7,598 nt of DNA, taken from the NCBI GenBank assembly GCA_015520115.1, contig WAQS01000062.1, positions 1 through 7,598 of the forward strand, read 5' to 3'. Positions 1-6,070 of the stretch are shown piece by piece; the first letter of the stretch is position 1; every line of letters starts with the position of its first letter. The position numbers were made by a program, and so were the translations under genes. The notes under the pieces are model-generated. The model was not told the origin of the DNA. It saw only the letters and a program-made list of their open reading frames with translations, and did no database searches. This DNA is from Ferroglobus sp. GTDB taxonomy: Archaea > Halobacteriota > Archaeoglobi > Archaeoglobales > Archaeoglobaceae.

Positions 1-1
1 C

Positions 2-274
2 CTTCTCAGCGAACCTGAAATGAACGTTGAGAGAATTCTCAAAAAAGCTGAAAAGGTGAAAACGAGGAAGGCTGAACTTTCCAAGAGAAGTTTTATCTAC
101 AAGGGACGGGAAGAGGAGTTTTTGATCGGAAGAATCCAGTATTCCGGAAAGCTGAACAGCAAAATTAGAAAGCTGATGGCTTTTTGCTACCTGAGTCACG
201 TGGGGAAGAGAGCGAGTTTCGGGCATGGGTGGTACGAGTTAAACTTTTTCCCAGCAAGCGTTGGGGCAAGATGA
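2..274 (+). CDS. Cas6-like CRISPR endoribonuclease, C-terminal part (5' end outside window)
   Basis: The reading frame is open to the left edge of the window, so this is the last 90 residues of a longer protein. The first in-frame ATG, at 20, is probably internal. The segment ending in [17 protein letters not shown] resembles the C-terminal domain of Cas6 (PF10040, formerly DUF2276). In that family a G-x-x-x-Y-x-G-x-L strand is followed by a 'HVGK-x-x-S-F-G-x-G-x-Y-E-L' glycine-rich loop. Cas6 enzymes cut pre-crRNA inside the repeat stem to release crRNAs. The catalytic residues usually lie nearer the N-terminus and cannot be seen here. The last seven or so residues after the loop are an ordinary tail. 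The 3' end overlaps the convergent radical SAM gene by 36 nt. No CRISPR repeats lie in the window, so an array or other cas genes, if present, must be upstream of it. Another RAMP-family protein is the main alternative. Confidence 0.72.
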   Translation, partial: LLSEPEMNVERILKKAEKVKTRKAELSKRSFIYKGREEEFLIGRIQYSGKLNSKIRKLMAFCYLSHVGKRASFGHGWYELNFFPASVGAR

Positions 275-1072
275 ACAAAATCCCTTCTCCCAGCACTTGT
301 TCCAGCAGACGACGTTATGCCTGTAAGCGTTTGAGCAGCAGGCAGACCTGTAAACGAGTAATCCAAGGTCCTTAGCGTAGTCTTCAAGCTTTCTTTTGAT
401 CTCAAAGTACTTCTTTGGCAGCTCTTTTATTCCAAGCTTTCTCCTAACCTCTTTGCTAAGCCTCAAATTTCCGAGAATTACCCTGTCTGTGAAATCCGCT
501 ATTATTTCCAAGGATTTAAAGTGGTCTTTCAGGCTTACGTTCGGAAGTATTGGTCTGAGAAAAACCCCTCCTTTTATCTCCTTGCAGAATTCGAGCCTTT
601 CGGAGGGAAGTGGTCTTTTCGGCTCAAATTTTTTGCAGATCTCATCTACTGCGGAGCACATGGAAACGAGAGCGTCAACTCTTCTCAAAGTTTTCGCGAG
701 ATTGTAATTCACTTCTTTTGTGGAAATCTGAACCGGATTTCCGAGCTTTGTTATCTCGTCCAAAAATTCTTTTGTGTAATCCGGGAAATCAAGAGGTTCG
801 CAGATAGCTCCGATGGCGACGAAGCTTCTTCCCACTTCGAACTTCGGATTTAAAAGAAGAGCGTAGAGCAAAGCTTTCGGAGAGATGTCAATTAATTTGG
901 GCTTAGTGTTGACGTAGCAGTACAAGCAGTTAGCATCACACCCTTTGGCTATATGAACGGTAAATCCACAAGCTCTCGGCTTCCTTCTTGCATGATCGTT
1001 TCTCTTAGCTTTCTCAATCTCCTCCTCGCTTATCTCCTTTTCAAGCTTTTTAATTATCTTCTCCTTTTCCAT
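239..1072 (-). CDS. radical SAM protein, SPL-like, with Cys-rich C-terminus
   Basis: This is a 277-residue protein. The radical SAM signature is C45-x3-C49-x2-C52 followed by Y53, in the context [11 protein letters not shown], so a SAM-binding [4Fe-4S] cluster is expected. The region [11 protein letters not shown] (residues 86-96) fits the SAM-contact strand seen in spore-photoproduct-lyase-like members. The N-terminal 30 residues are a charged helix. The last 33 residues hold seven cysteines (C245, C246, C256, C260, C266, C269, C273), enough to bind an auxiliary Fe-S cluster or another metal. The ATG at 1072 has no Shine-Dalgarno sequence, which suggests a leaderless message from the divergent promoter at 1073-1112. 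The 3' end overlaps the Cas6-like gene by 36 nt, and C269 and C273 are encoded inside that overlap. The substrate is unknown. I call the superfamily with confidence and the SPL-like subgroup only tentatively. Confidence 0.88.
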   Translation of the reverse strand: MEKEKIIKKLEKEISEEEIEKAKRNDHARRKPRACGFTVHIAKGCDANCLYCYVNTKPKLIDISPKALLYALLLNPKFEVGRSFVAIGAICEPLDFPDYTKEFLDEITKLGNPVQISTKEVNYNLAKTLRRVDALVSMCSAVDEICKKFEPKRPLPSERLEFCKEIKGGVFLRPILPNVSLKDHFKSLEIIADFTDRVILGNLRLSKEVRRKLGIKELPKKYFEIKRKLEDYAKDLGLLVYRSACCSNAYRHNVVCWNKCWEKGFCSSCPNACWEKV

Positions 1073-1112
1073 TTTAACAAAATTAAAATCTCTTAGCTCA
1101 AAAAATTAATCA
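1073..1112. promoter_or_regulatory. divergent promoter region (radical SAM / ProC-family operon)
   Basis: This 40-bp AT-rich gap separates two divergent start codons (ATG at 1072 on minus, ATG at 1113 on plus). AATTAAAATC at 1081-1090 is centred about 27 nt before the plus-strand ATG, the spacing expected of an archaeal TATA box in leaderless transcription. Read on the minus strand, ATTAATTTTT at 1110-1101 is centred about 33 nt before the other ATG. Neither gene has a recognisable Shine-Dalgarno sequence. Both assignments rest on spacing and base composition only. Confidence 0.45.
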
Positions 1113-1808
1113 ATGAGAGTCGCAATTATTGGTGGAGGAAACCTTGGTAAAGCTCTGGCGAAAGCTTGCAGAAATGCCGAAGTAGTCATAATCAAAAGAA
1201 AATACGAGAAAATAGGGGATTTCGAAGTTAGAACGGATATGGATGTTGAGGCTGATGTTTACCTCGTTGCGTTAAAGCCGAAGGATTTCAGAAGCAACAT
1301 GGAGAAGATAGGAAATGTGGCTAAGGATAAGCCTGTTATCAGCTTTGCCGCCGGAGTAAAGCTTGAGGAGATGGAGAAATATATAGAGAAGCCCTACAGA
1401 GCCATGACGAACATAGCCGTTGAAGATGGAAGCTTAATAGCAGTTTACCCCAAAGAGACCAAGAATTTTCTCAGCTTCCTCGATTCTGAAATAATGGTTT
1501 GCGAGAGCGAAGAAGAGTTGGAGTTGATGACCTCTCTTATCGGAAGCTCTCCAGCTTTTATCTGCTACTACCTCCACTTCTTCACCCTCGCAGCTGTAAA
1601 AGGGGGTGTAAGGTTCGATAAAGCCAAGTACATCGCCTCGAAGAGTTTTGAAGCTGCTGCAAAGATATATATGAAGTACGGGTTAGAGGAGGCTGTGAGA
1701 AGAATCGCAACTCCGGCCGGAACAACGATAGAAGGAATATTGGAGATTGTCGATAATCCTTTATCTGAGGCGATTGTTAAGGCTGCTGAAAAAGCAAGGA
1801 GGTTGTAG
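1113..1808 (+). CDS. ProC-family NAD(P)-dependent reductase (pyrroline-5-carboxylate reductase-like)
   Basis: This 231-residue protein begins with a Rossmann dinucleotide motif GGGNLG (7-12). Basic residues after the second strand (KRK, 28-30) would suit NADPH. The conserved 'VKP' turn appears as LKP (54-56) and 'SIAAGV' as SFAAGV (77-82). The C-terminal helical dimerisation domain shows GSSPAF (144-149) and ATPAGTT (199-205), matching the P5C reductase positions GSSPAY and SPGGTT. P5C reductase makes the last step of proline synthesis. However, several substrate-pocket motifs differ: RAMPNTP is RAMTNIA (96-102), SPGGTT is TPAGTT, and the Glu of the 'IEA' helix is missing. The protein is also about 35 residues shorter than E. 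coli ProC. The family is secure; the P5C activity is not. It is the first gene of an operon with the HD protein and the transporter. Confidence 0.8.
   Translation: MRVAIIGGGNLGKALAKACRNAEVVIIKRKYEKIGDFEVRTDMDVEADVYLVALKPKDFRSNMEKIGNVAKDKPVISFAAGVKLEEMEKYIEKPYRAMTNIAVEDGSLIAVYPKETKNFLSFLDSEIMVCESEEELELMTSLIGSSPAFICYYLHFFTLAAVKGGVRFDKAKYIASKSFEAAAKIYMKYGLEEAVRRIATPAGTTIEGILEIVDNPLSEAIVKAAEKARRL
1796..1804 (+). promoter_or_regulatory. strong Shine-Dalgarno site that fixes the start of the HD gene
   Basis: AAGGAGGTT lies in the last codons of the ProC-family gene, ending 5 nt before the ATG at 1810. It is complementary to the usual archaeal 16S 3' end. It favours ATG 1810 over an in-frame TTG at 1747 that would overlap the upstream gene by 62 nt. 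Confidence 0.8.
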
Positions 1809-1809
1809 G

Positions 1810-2352
1810 ATGAGGGAAAAAGCTCTGGAAACTCTTAGAAAGTACGTGGAGAATGAGAAGATGATAAGGCATTGCATTGCGACGGGAGCGATAATGAAGG
1901 GAATAGCTAAAGAATTGGGAGAAGATGAGGAGCTCTGGGAAGTTTTGGGAATTCTCCACGACATCGATTACGAGATGGTAGAAGGGGATATGGAGAAGCA
2001 CGGAGAGCTCGGAGCGGAGATTTTGGAAAAGGAAGGATTCGGCTTCCTTTCGGATTTCGTAAGAAGGCACAACCACATGAAGTATAGTGACTACGAAAAG
2101 CCGATCGAAGTTGCTTTGCAGGCTGCCGATAGCGCTTCCGGTTTAATAATAGCTTGCGCCCTCGTTAAGAGTGGTAAGATAACTGAGGTGACTCCGAAGA
2201 CCGTGAAGAAGAAGTTCAAGGAAAAGAGTTTCGCCCCTGGAAGTGACAGAAACAGGATAAAGATGATAGAGAAGCTGATGCCCCTCGAAAGGTTCTACGA
2301 AGTGGCTATAGAGAGTCTCAAGGAGGTTAAGGAAGAGCTGGGTCTTGAGTGA
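1810..2352 (+). CDS. HD-domain phosphohydrolase
   Basis: This 180-residue protein has the HD-superfamily metal ligands in order: H21, the doublet H50-D51 in ILHDIDYE, then H64, H87 and D107 in ALQAADSAS. HD proteins bind one or two divalent metals and hydrolyse phosphate esters, often nucleotides or cyclic nucleotides. The 'LHDIDYE' form resembles a group of small uncharacterised prokaryotic HD hydrolases (COG2316-like, from memory). There is no signal peptide or second domain, so a soluble cytoplasmic enzyme is expected. The start at ATG 1810 is chosen because of the AAGGAGGT site just upstream. The stop codon of the ProC-family gene lies 1 nt before this start, and the stop of this gene overlaps the transporter GTG by 3 nt. 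These contacts point to one transcript and coupled translation. The substrate is unknown. Confidence 0.85.
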   Translation: MREKALETLRKYVENEKMIRHCIATGAIMKGIAKELGEDEELWEVLGILHDIDYEMVEGDMEKHGELGAEILEKEGFGFLSDFVRRHNHMKYSDYEKPIEVALQAADSASGLIIACALVKSGKITEVTPKTVKKKFKEKSFAPGSDRNRIKMIEKLMPLERFYEVAIESLKEVKEELGLE

Positions 2353-3176
2353 TACTCGGAGTAATTTTAGCCGTAATCGCAGCCTTCTGCTGGGGTGCTG
2401 GAGGTAGTGTTTTTAAGAGGGGACTGAGGGGAATAAGCGAGGTAGAGGGTAATCTTCTGAGGAGCATTTTCGTAACCATCTACATATTTCCAGCTGTCGC
2501 CATCTCCGGATTCAGAGGATACGGAATCGACGTAATTCTCCTCTTAATCTCCTCAGCAATCCTCGCATTTTTCGTCGGCGATTTGCTTTACTTCGCCTCG
2601 CTGAAAAAGAGTGCCGTGAGCGTAAGCCTTCCCCTTGCATCCACCTATCCTATCCACGTCCTCATACTGTCATCTTTCTTTTACGGAACGGAAGTAACTG
2701 CCGAGCTCGTGCTGTCAAGCTTGTTGGTTCTTTTAGCAGTGGTCATAGTTCCGAAGGAAAGCGGAAACGGAATCAGCGGGGCTTACTTAGCTTTGTTAGC
2801 CGCTCTTTCCTGGGCGCTGAGCATGATTATCTTGGATTATCTCACGAAGATAATGAGCGTAGTCGAGATAGCGTTTTACAGAATGCTGATAAATTCAGCG
2901 ATGCTCTTCGCCCTCGTAAGGAGCGTGAGATTTGATAAAGAGTCTCTACTCTTCATGGGTGTCGTCGGAGGGCTGATCTCTGCGATCGGCATACTCAGCT
3001 TCGTTAAAGCCGTCGAGCTTATAGGCTCCCACAGAGTCTCGCCGATATCAGCAACTTCTCCAGTCATAGGGGCTGTTATAAGCAGAATTTATTTGAAGGA
3101 AAAACTCACCGTGAGGAGTTTATCAGCAGCTTTCCTTGTCTTTCTCTCGGTTTTGTTCGTTTCAAAGTCCTTTTAA
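2349..3176 (+). CDS. EamA/DMT-superfamily membrane transporter
   Basis: This 275-residue protein consists almost entirely of hydrophobic helices, consistent with ten transmembrane segments. It has two EamA repeats, roughly residues 1-135 and 143-275. Each repeat ends in the family pattern of a Pro-containing helix, a short turn with a charged residue and a final helix. Examples are SLPLASTYP at 93-101 followed by YGTEVTAE, and SPISATSPVIG at 231-241 followed by LKEKLTVRS. DMT-family carriers move small metabolites such as amino acids or nucleotide sugars, often outward. Translation starts at GTG 2349, which forms a GTGA overlap with the HD gene stop. No well-placed Shine-Dalgarno site is seen, so coupled translation is likely. 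Sitting behind a ProC-family reductase and an HD hydrolase, it may carry a related metabolite, but that is inference. Confidence 0.85.
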   Translation: MILGVILAVIAAFCWGAGGSVFKRGLRGISEVEGNLLRSIFVTIYIFPAVAISGFRGYGIDVILLLISSAILAFFVGDLLYFASLKKSAVSVSLPLASTYPIHVLILSSFFYGTEVTAELVLSSLLVLLAVVIVPKESGNGISGAYLALLAALSWALSMIILDYLTKIMSVVEIAFYRMLINSAMLFALVRSVRFDKESLLFMGVVGGLISAIGILSFVKAVELIGSHRVSPISATSPVIGAVISRIYLKEKLTVRSLSAAFLVFLSVLFVSKSF

Positions 3177-3216
3177 GCGCAAACGTTATCTACACTTAAG
3201 TTATTCTTTAACTCAA

Positions 3217-3298
3217 GCCGGGGTTGCAGAGAGGCACTGCGGGGGACTCGAGATCCCCTGCCCGCAAGGGCGCCTGGGTTCAAGTCCCAGCCCCGGCG
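3217..3298 (+). tRNA. tRNA-Ser (anticodon CGA)
   Basis: The gene folds as a class II tRNA. The acceptor stem is GCCGGGG (3217-3223) with CCCCGGC (3291-3297), with discriminator G at 3298. The D stem is GCAG/CUGC (3226-3229 and 3237-3240). The anticodon stem is GGGGA/UCCCC (3242-3246 and 3254-3258), with loop CUCGAGA giving anticodon CGA at 3249-3251. The long variable arm has stem GCCC/GGGC and loop GCAA (3260-3271). The T stem is CUGGG/CCCAG with loop UUCAAGU (3274-3290). The long arm plus G73 identify serine, and CGA reads UCG. There is no intron, and the 3' CCA is not encoded. A possible box A, GTTATCTA at 3185-3192, lies about 28 nt upstream but is a weak match. A T-rich stretch follows directly (3299-3305). 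Confidence 0.97.
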
Positions 3299-3445
3299 TT
3301 ATTTTAAAAGTTTAGAGCAAATAAACTCGTTCTTTAAAACTTTTCCAAAAATTATTTCAGGAGTTCACCGCTGATATGATATCTGAATAACTACTCCGCA
3401 ACCCCCTCAATAAGGGTTATAACCTTGCAAATTCAAGAAGTTACC
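3299..3445. other. 147-nt AT-rich intergenic region with small inverted repeats
   Basis: This stretch lies between the tRNA and the start of the small gene, and no further gene is evident in it. An 8-bp inverted repeat, AAAAGTTT (3306-3313) and AAACTTTT (3337-3344), could form an AT-rich hairpin after the tRNA. GATAT-G-ATATC at 3372-3382 is a perfect short palindrome around one base, upstream of the TATA box, where an operator could sit. AACCC (3400-3404) and GGGTT (3413-3417) can pair around a short loop, overlapping the TATA element. None of these has a proven role. Confidence 0.4.
3415..3424 (+). promoter_or_regulatory. palindromic TATA box for the small orphan gene
   Basis: GGTTATAACC is a perfect 10-bp palindrome containing TTATAA. 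Its centre is about 27 nt upstream of the ATG at 3446, the spacing of an archaeal TATA box when transcription begins at the start codon. No Shine-Dalgarno site precedes that ATG. The element therefore supports a leaderless start at 3446 and argues against the TTG at 3425, which lies too close to the box. Confidence 0.6.
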
Positions 3446-3652
3446 ATGGAAGATGAACTTATAGAATTTCTGAAAAAAGTGCTTAGAGGACTTGAAAAAG
3501 AGAACCCAAGATTTCTGGATTTGAAAAAACTCTCCGATTTAGCCATAGAAGCGGGACTCGATGTTGGAGATGTGATCAGAGTTGGCGAAGTGGTGAACAA
3601 GCTCATAGAGGACAAGGTTAAGGAAATGAAAGGAGAGGACAACCTACCTTAG
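3446..3652 (+). CDS. small acidic helical protein of unknown function
   Basis: I do not recognise this 68-residue protein. It is rich in Glu, Asp, Lys and Leu and has no Cys, no signal peptide and no membrane segment. The pattern suggests three or four amphipathic helices: residues 2-18 (DELIEFLKKVLRGLE), 26-36 (DLKKLSDLAIE), 40-62 (VGDVIRVGEVVNKLIEDKVKEM). The central 'LSDLAIEAGLDVGDVIRVGEVV' stretch has the look of a small helix-turn-helix-like bundle, but no family can be named. The start is set at ATG 3446 because a TATA box lies 27 nt upstream. A TTG at 3425 would add seven residues. The codon composition resembles its neighbours, so a real gene is likely. It is followed after 35 nt by the next operon and seems to be transcribed separately. 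Confidence 0.65.
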   Translation: MEDELIEFLKKVLRGLEKENPRFLDLKKLSDLAIEAGLDVGDVIRVGEVVNKLIEDKVKEMKGEDNLP

Positions 3653-3657
3653 AAAAG

Positions 3658-3665
3658 CTTTTTTA
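3658..3665 (+). promoter_or_regulatory. possible TATA box (or T-rich terminator) before the 3688 operon
   Basis: CTTTTTTA is centred about 27 nt before the ATG at 3688 and is preceded by purine-rich AGAAAAG, as in an archaeal BRE plus TATA box. No Shine-Dalgarno site precedes 3688. The six-T run also sits directly behind the stop codon of the small gene, so it could end that transcript too. Confidence 0.4.
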
Positions 3666-3687
3666 GCAAAGGTCAAGTTGTTGGTTT

Positions 3688-4536
3688 ATGGCAAAACCCC
3701 TCGAAAGGAGGTCAGCGAAACTACTGGCTTTCTTTCTCGCCCTAATAATGATAGGCTCGGCATTAGCGATAGCTCTGAGGGGAGCGAACACAACTCCAAA
3801 AAGAGAAGTGAAATTCAGCATGGACGACTTCTCGGCTATAACCAGCTTGCCGGACTCCCCGAGCGAAATATACTACTTCAACCTCAAAGTTAACGATACG
3901 AATCTCACAAGCTTAATTCAGGCATATGCTAAGGTTGTTTTGAACGATCCCGTTTTCAGGTATGTTAGGATAACCGGATTCGATTCCGTCGCCTTTGCCT
4001 ACTACCCCAAAACGAACTCTTACGTGTACCTCTTCAACACCTCTTCAAAAATATTTGCAAGTTACGATAGGAAGGAGAACGTGAAAGATTTTGTTGTTAA
4101 GGTGAAGGACTTTTATGCAATTTGCGATCAGATAAATCCGGCACTGATCGGCACGAGCGATGTGGTTTTCGATTACCTCCAGAACGTTGGAAAAGAGAAT
4201 GAGAGCTTGCTCAAATATTTACCAAAGAAGAATTACGCCTTCTTCAGAGCCTTTCAGGGAGAAATCGTGAAGCAGCTTATAAGGTTGAACAATTCGAACA
4301 TTACCGTCGCTGACTTCTACTTCGAAGGATACGCCCTAAACGGAAGTAAGTATGAGAAGGTTGTGGCAATGAACTTCACCTCCAACACATTCTTCGTGGA
4401 GGGCAACGTTACTGAGGAGTACTACGTCCTTGAGAATGGGACGCTGAGCATTGCAGTGATGGTCGATACGAACTTTACCAAGCTTTTGGAGGCTCAACCG
4501 GAAATGAGAAGCGTCATCATAAAGATGGAGGAATGA
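3688..4536 (+). CDS. secreted or membrane-anchored sequon-rich protein of unknown function
   Basis: I do not recognise a family for this 282-residue protein. The N-terminus has basic residues (ERRSAK, 6-11) followed by a hydrophobic helix at 12-30, which fits an uncleaved anchor or signal peptide. The remaining ~250 residues are soluble and mixed alpha/beta, rich in Tyr, Phe and Asn, with a single Cys (146). There are twelve N-x-S/T sequons: N34, N69, N72, N117, N171, N201, N204, N218, N229, N240, N250 and N262. That is a high density for 282 residues and fits an N-glycosylated exported archaeal protein. No catalytic motif is evident. The start at ATG 3688 retains the basic-then-hydrophobic signal and lies 27 nt after a TATA-like element. 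The stop forms an ATGA overlap with the RNA kinase gene. A role in the envelope is inference. Confidence 0.75.
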   Translation: MAKPLERRSAKLLAFFLALIMIGSALAIALRGANTTPKREVKFSMDDFSAITSLPDSPSEIYYFNLKVNDTNLTSLIQAYAKVVLNDPVFRYVRITGFDSVAFAYYPKTNSYVYLFNTSSKIFASYDRKENVKDFVVKVKDFYAICDQINPALIGTSDVVFDYLQNVGKENESLLKYLPKKNYAFFRAFQGEIVKQLIRLNNSNITVADFYFEGYALNGSKYEKVVAMNFTSNTFFVEGNVTEEYYVLENGTLSIAVMVDTNFTKLLEAQPEMRSVIIKMEE

Positions 4537-5684
4537 TCGAGGGAAATACAACGATCTTACTTGAGGACGGGAAGGTCGAAGTTCTAAAAGGTGAGGCGGA
4601 GGTATTCGGCTGTAGAGGGAAATATTTCGAAGCTCCCAGAGGTAAAATTCTGCCGGTTTACTTTCCAGAAGACAGCGAAGCCAGAATCGAAGGCAACTAC
4701 ATAGCGGTAAACGGAAGCACCATTCCGAAGAGCTGGGAAAAGTTTGTAGAGAACGATTGGAGCAGAATTTTTCTTTACGGAGCAGTCGATACCGGAAAAA
4801 GCAGCTTTTGCGTATTCGTTTCCCACAGGCTCGGAATAGACTTCGTGCTTGACGCGGATATAGGGCAGGCGGACATTTCCCATCCGGGAAGCATGGCTTT
4901 GGGAAGGAGGAAAGAAGATGCTTACTTGCTCAGCATGTTTCAGCTTATTTCCTGCGAATTTGTCGGAAGCATTTCTCCAATGAACAGAGAGGCAAGATGC
5001 TTGAGAGCATTTAAAAAACTCGTTGAGAGAGCTGGAGAAAAGCTTATAATCGACACGACCGGATGGATTCACGGGAAGAGAGCTGTGGAGTACAAGCTTG
5101 CGAAAGTAGAAATTGCGAATCCCGAGGTAATAGTCTGCTTCTCCGATCCTCCACGGGAATTTTCGGATTACGAAGTCTTTAAAGCCGAGAGTTTTGTGTT
5201 AAAGAAGAGAGACAGAGAGATGAGGGCTTACATTAGGGGAAAAGCCTACGAAAAGTGGTTCGAAAATGCGAGGGAAATCGAAGTGAGCGTCGATGATGTG
5301 AAGCTTTACTTCACCTCGCTCTTCTCTGGAGAAAGAGTTGAAGACGACGTCCTGTTATCTTTCGGTGACGTGATTTACGCTGAGAGAAGCGGGAGTTCTT
5401 TGAACATTTACTCCGAAAGCTTCGACATCGGTGGAGAAGGGTTGAAAGCTTTAAAAGAGTACTACAACGTTGTAGAAGTGAACGTCGTGAGTCCAAAAGA
5501 TTTTGAAAACGTTCTCGTTGGTCTTTATTCCGACGAATACCTCTGCCCGGGATTGATCAAAGAGGTGAACTTTGAAGAGAGGAAGATAAAGATTCTCGCT
5601 TCGACGAGCGAAAAGCCTAAAAGGATAGAGTTCGGAGAGTTTAAAATAGAAAACGGAAGAGAGGTTTTCGTGAGATTGCCATGA
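4533..5684 (+). CDS. Clp1/Grc3-family polynucleotide 5'-hydroxyl kinase
   Basis: This 383-residue protein has the Clp1/Grc3/Nol9 kinase core. The P-loop is GAVDTGKSS (83-91), with K89 and S90 for ATP and magnesium. The DADIGQ motif (107-112) supplies Walker B-type aspartates. FVGSISP (143-149) and DTTGWIHG (174-181) match the family's 'GS-x-SP' and 'T-GW-x-x-G' motifs. About 75 residues lie before the kinase domain and about 170 after it, as in archaeal homologues with an N-terminal beta domain and a C-terminal domain. Family members transfer ATP phosphate to the 5'-OH of RNA (sometimes DNA) and act in RNA processing or repair. In archaea, RNA ends with 5'-OH arise from tRNA splicing and other cleavages. 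The start overlaps the previous stop (ATGA at 4533-4536), and GGAGG at 4527-4531 is only 1 nt away, so coupling is likely. The next gene overlaps by 4 nt. Confidence 0.9.
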   Translation: MIEGNTTILLEDGKVEVLKGEAEVFGCRGKYFEAPRGKILPVYFPEDSEARIEGNYIAVNGSTIPKSWEKFVENDWSRIFLYGAVDTGKSSFCVFVSHRLGIDFVLDADIGQADISHPGSMALGRRKEDAYLLSMFQLISCEFVGSISPMNREARCLRAFKKLVERAGEKLIIDTTGWIHGKRAVEYKLAKVEIANPEVIVCFSDPPREFSDYEVFKAESFVLKKRDREMRAYIRGKAYEKWFENAREIEVSVDDVKLYFTSLFSGERVEDDVLLSFGDVIYAERSGSSLNIYSESFDIGGEGLKALKEYYNVVEVNVVSPKDFENVLVGLYSDEYLCPGLIKEVNFEERKIKILASTSEKPKRIEFGEFKIENGREVFVRLP

Positions 5685-6070
5685 TAGTGGTGGAAACGAG
5701 GAGAAGAAGCGAGATCGTCGACATAACCGACGAGGTTAGGAGGAAGGTTAGAGAGAGTGGCGTGAATAGTGGAATAGCTTTAATCTACACGCCCCACACG
5801 ACTTCCGGCTTGATAATTAACGAAGCTGAAAGCGGATTAATTGAAGATATCGTCGAGGCTTTAGATGAAATAGTTCCAAAGATTTCTTTCAGGCATAACA
5901 GAATCGACGACAACGCCGACGCACATATAAAAGCATCCATCGTAGGAAATTCCGTTATCGTTCCTGTTGAAAATTCCGATCTCGTTTTAGGAACTTGGCA
6001 GAGGATCTTGTTTATCGAATTCGACGGGCCGAGAAGAAGGAAAGTTTACGTGAGGGTGTATGAAGGATAG
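5681..6070 (+). CDS. YjbQ/UPF0047 family protein
   Basis: This 129-residue protein has the full YjbQ (UPF0047) pattern. YTPHTTSGLIINE (36-48) contains the conserved His-Thr-Thr. DDNADAHIKASIVG (76-89) contains the second conserved His, H82. VPVENSDLVLGTWQRILFIEFDGPRRR (94-120) carries the 'LGTWQ-x-I-x-F-x-E-x-D-G-x-R-x-R' signature. The length is typical of the family. The fold is a trimeric beta protein whose conserved His and acidic residues cluster at the subunit interface and bind metal. Weak thiamine-phosphate synthase activity has been reported for bacterial members, but the real role is unsettled. It overlaps the kinase gene by 4 nt (ATGA) and the rRNA methylase gene by 11 nt. It therefore belongs to the same operon, and a link to RNA metabolism is possible but unproven. 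Confidence 0.92.
   Translation: MIVVETRRRSEIVDITDEVRRKVRESGVNSGIALIYTPHTTSGLIINEAESGLIEDIVEALDEIVPKISFRHNRIDDNADAHIKASIVGNSVIVPVENSDLVLGTWQRILFIEFDGPRRRKVYVRVYEG

Noticed and set aside
396..853. Two plus-strand open frames of 103 and 110 codons
   Set aside because: Both are antisense shadows of the radical SAM gene, whose motifs fix the coding strand.
1747..1809. Longer TTG start for the HD gene
   Set aside because: It would overlap the ProC gene by 62 nt and bypass the strong AAGGAGGT site placed for ATG 1810.
3306..3344. Inverted repeat AAAAGTTT/AAACTTTT as a terminator
   Set aside because: The stem is only 8 weak A-T-rich pairs with a loop of 23 nt and no following U run. It is listed only as part of the intergenic region.
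3365..3395. Possible C/D box sRNA (CTGA, ATGAT, CTGA close together)
   Set aside because: The boxes are only 1-2 nt apart, leaving no guide segments, and there is no proper C box upstream.
4584..5072. 162-codon open frame on the minus strand
   Set aside because: It lies wholly inside the RNA kinase gene, antisense to its P-loop and Walker B motifs. Its translation has no recognisable domain and no start signal.
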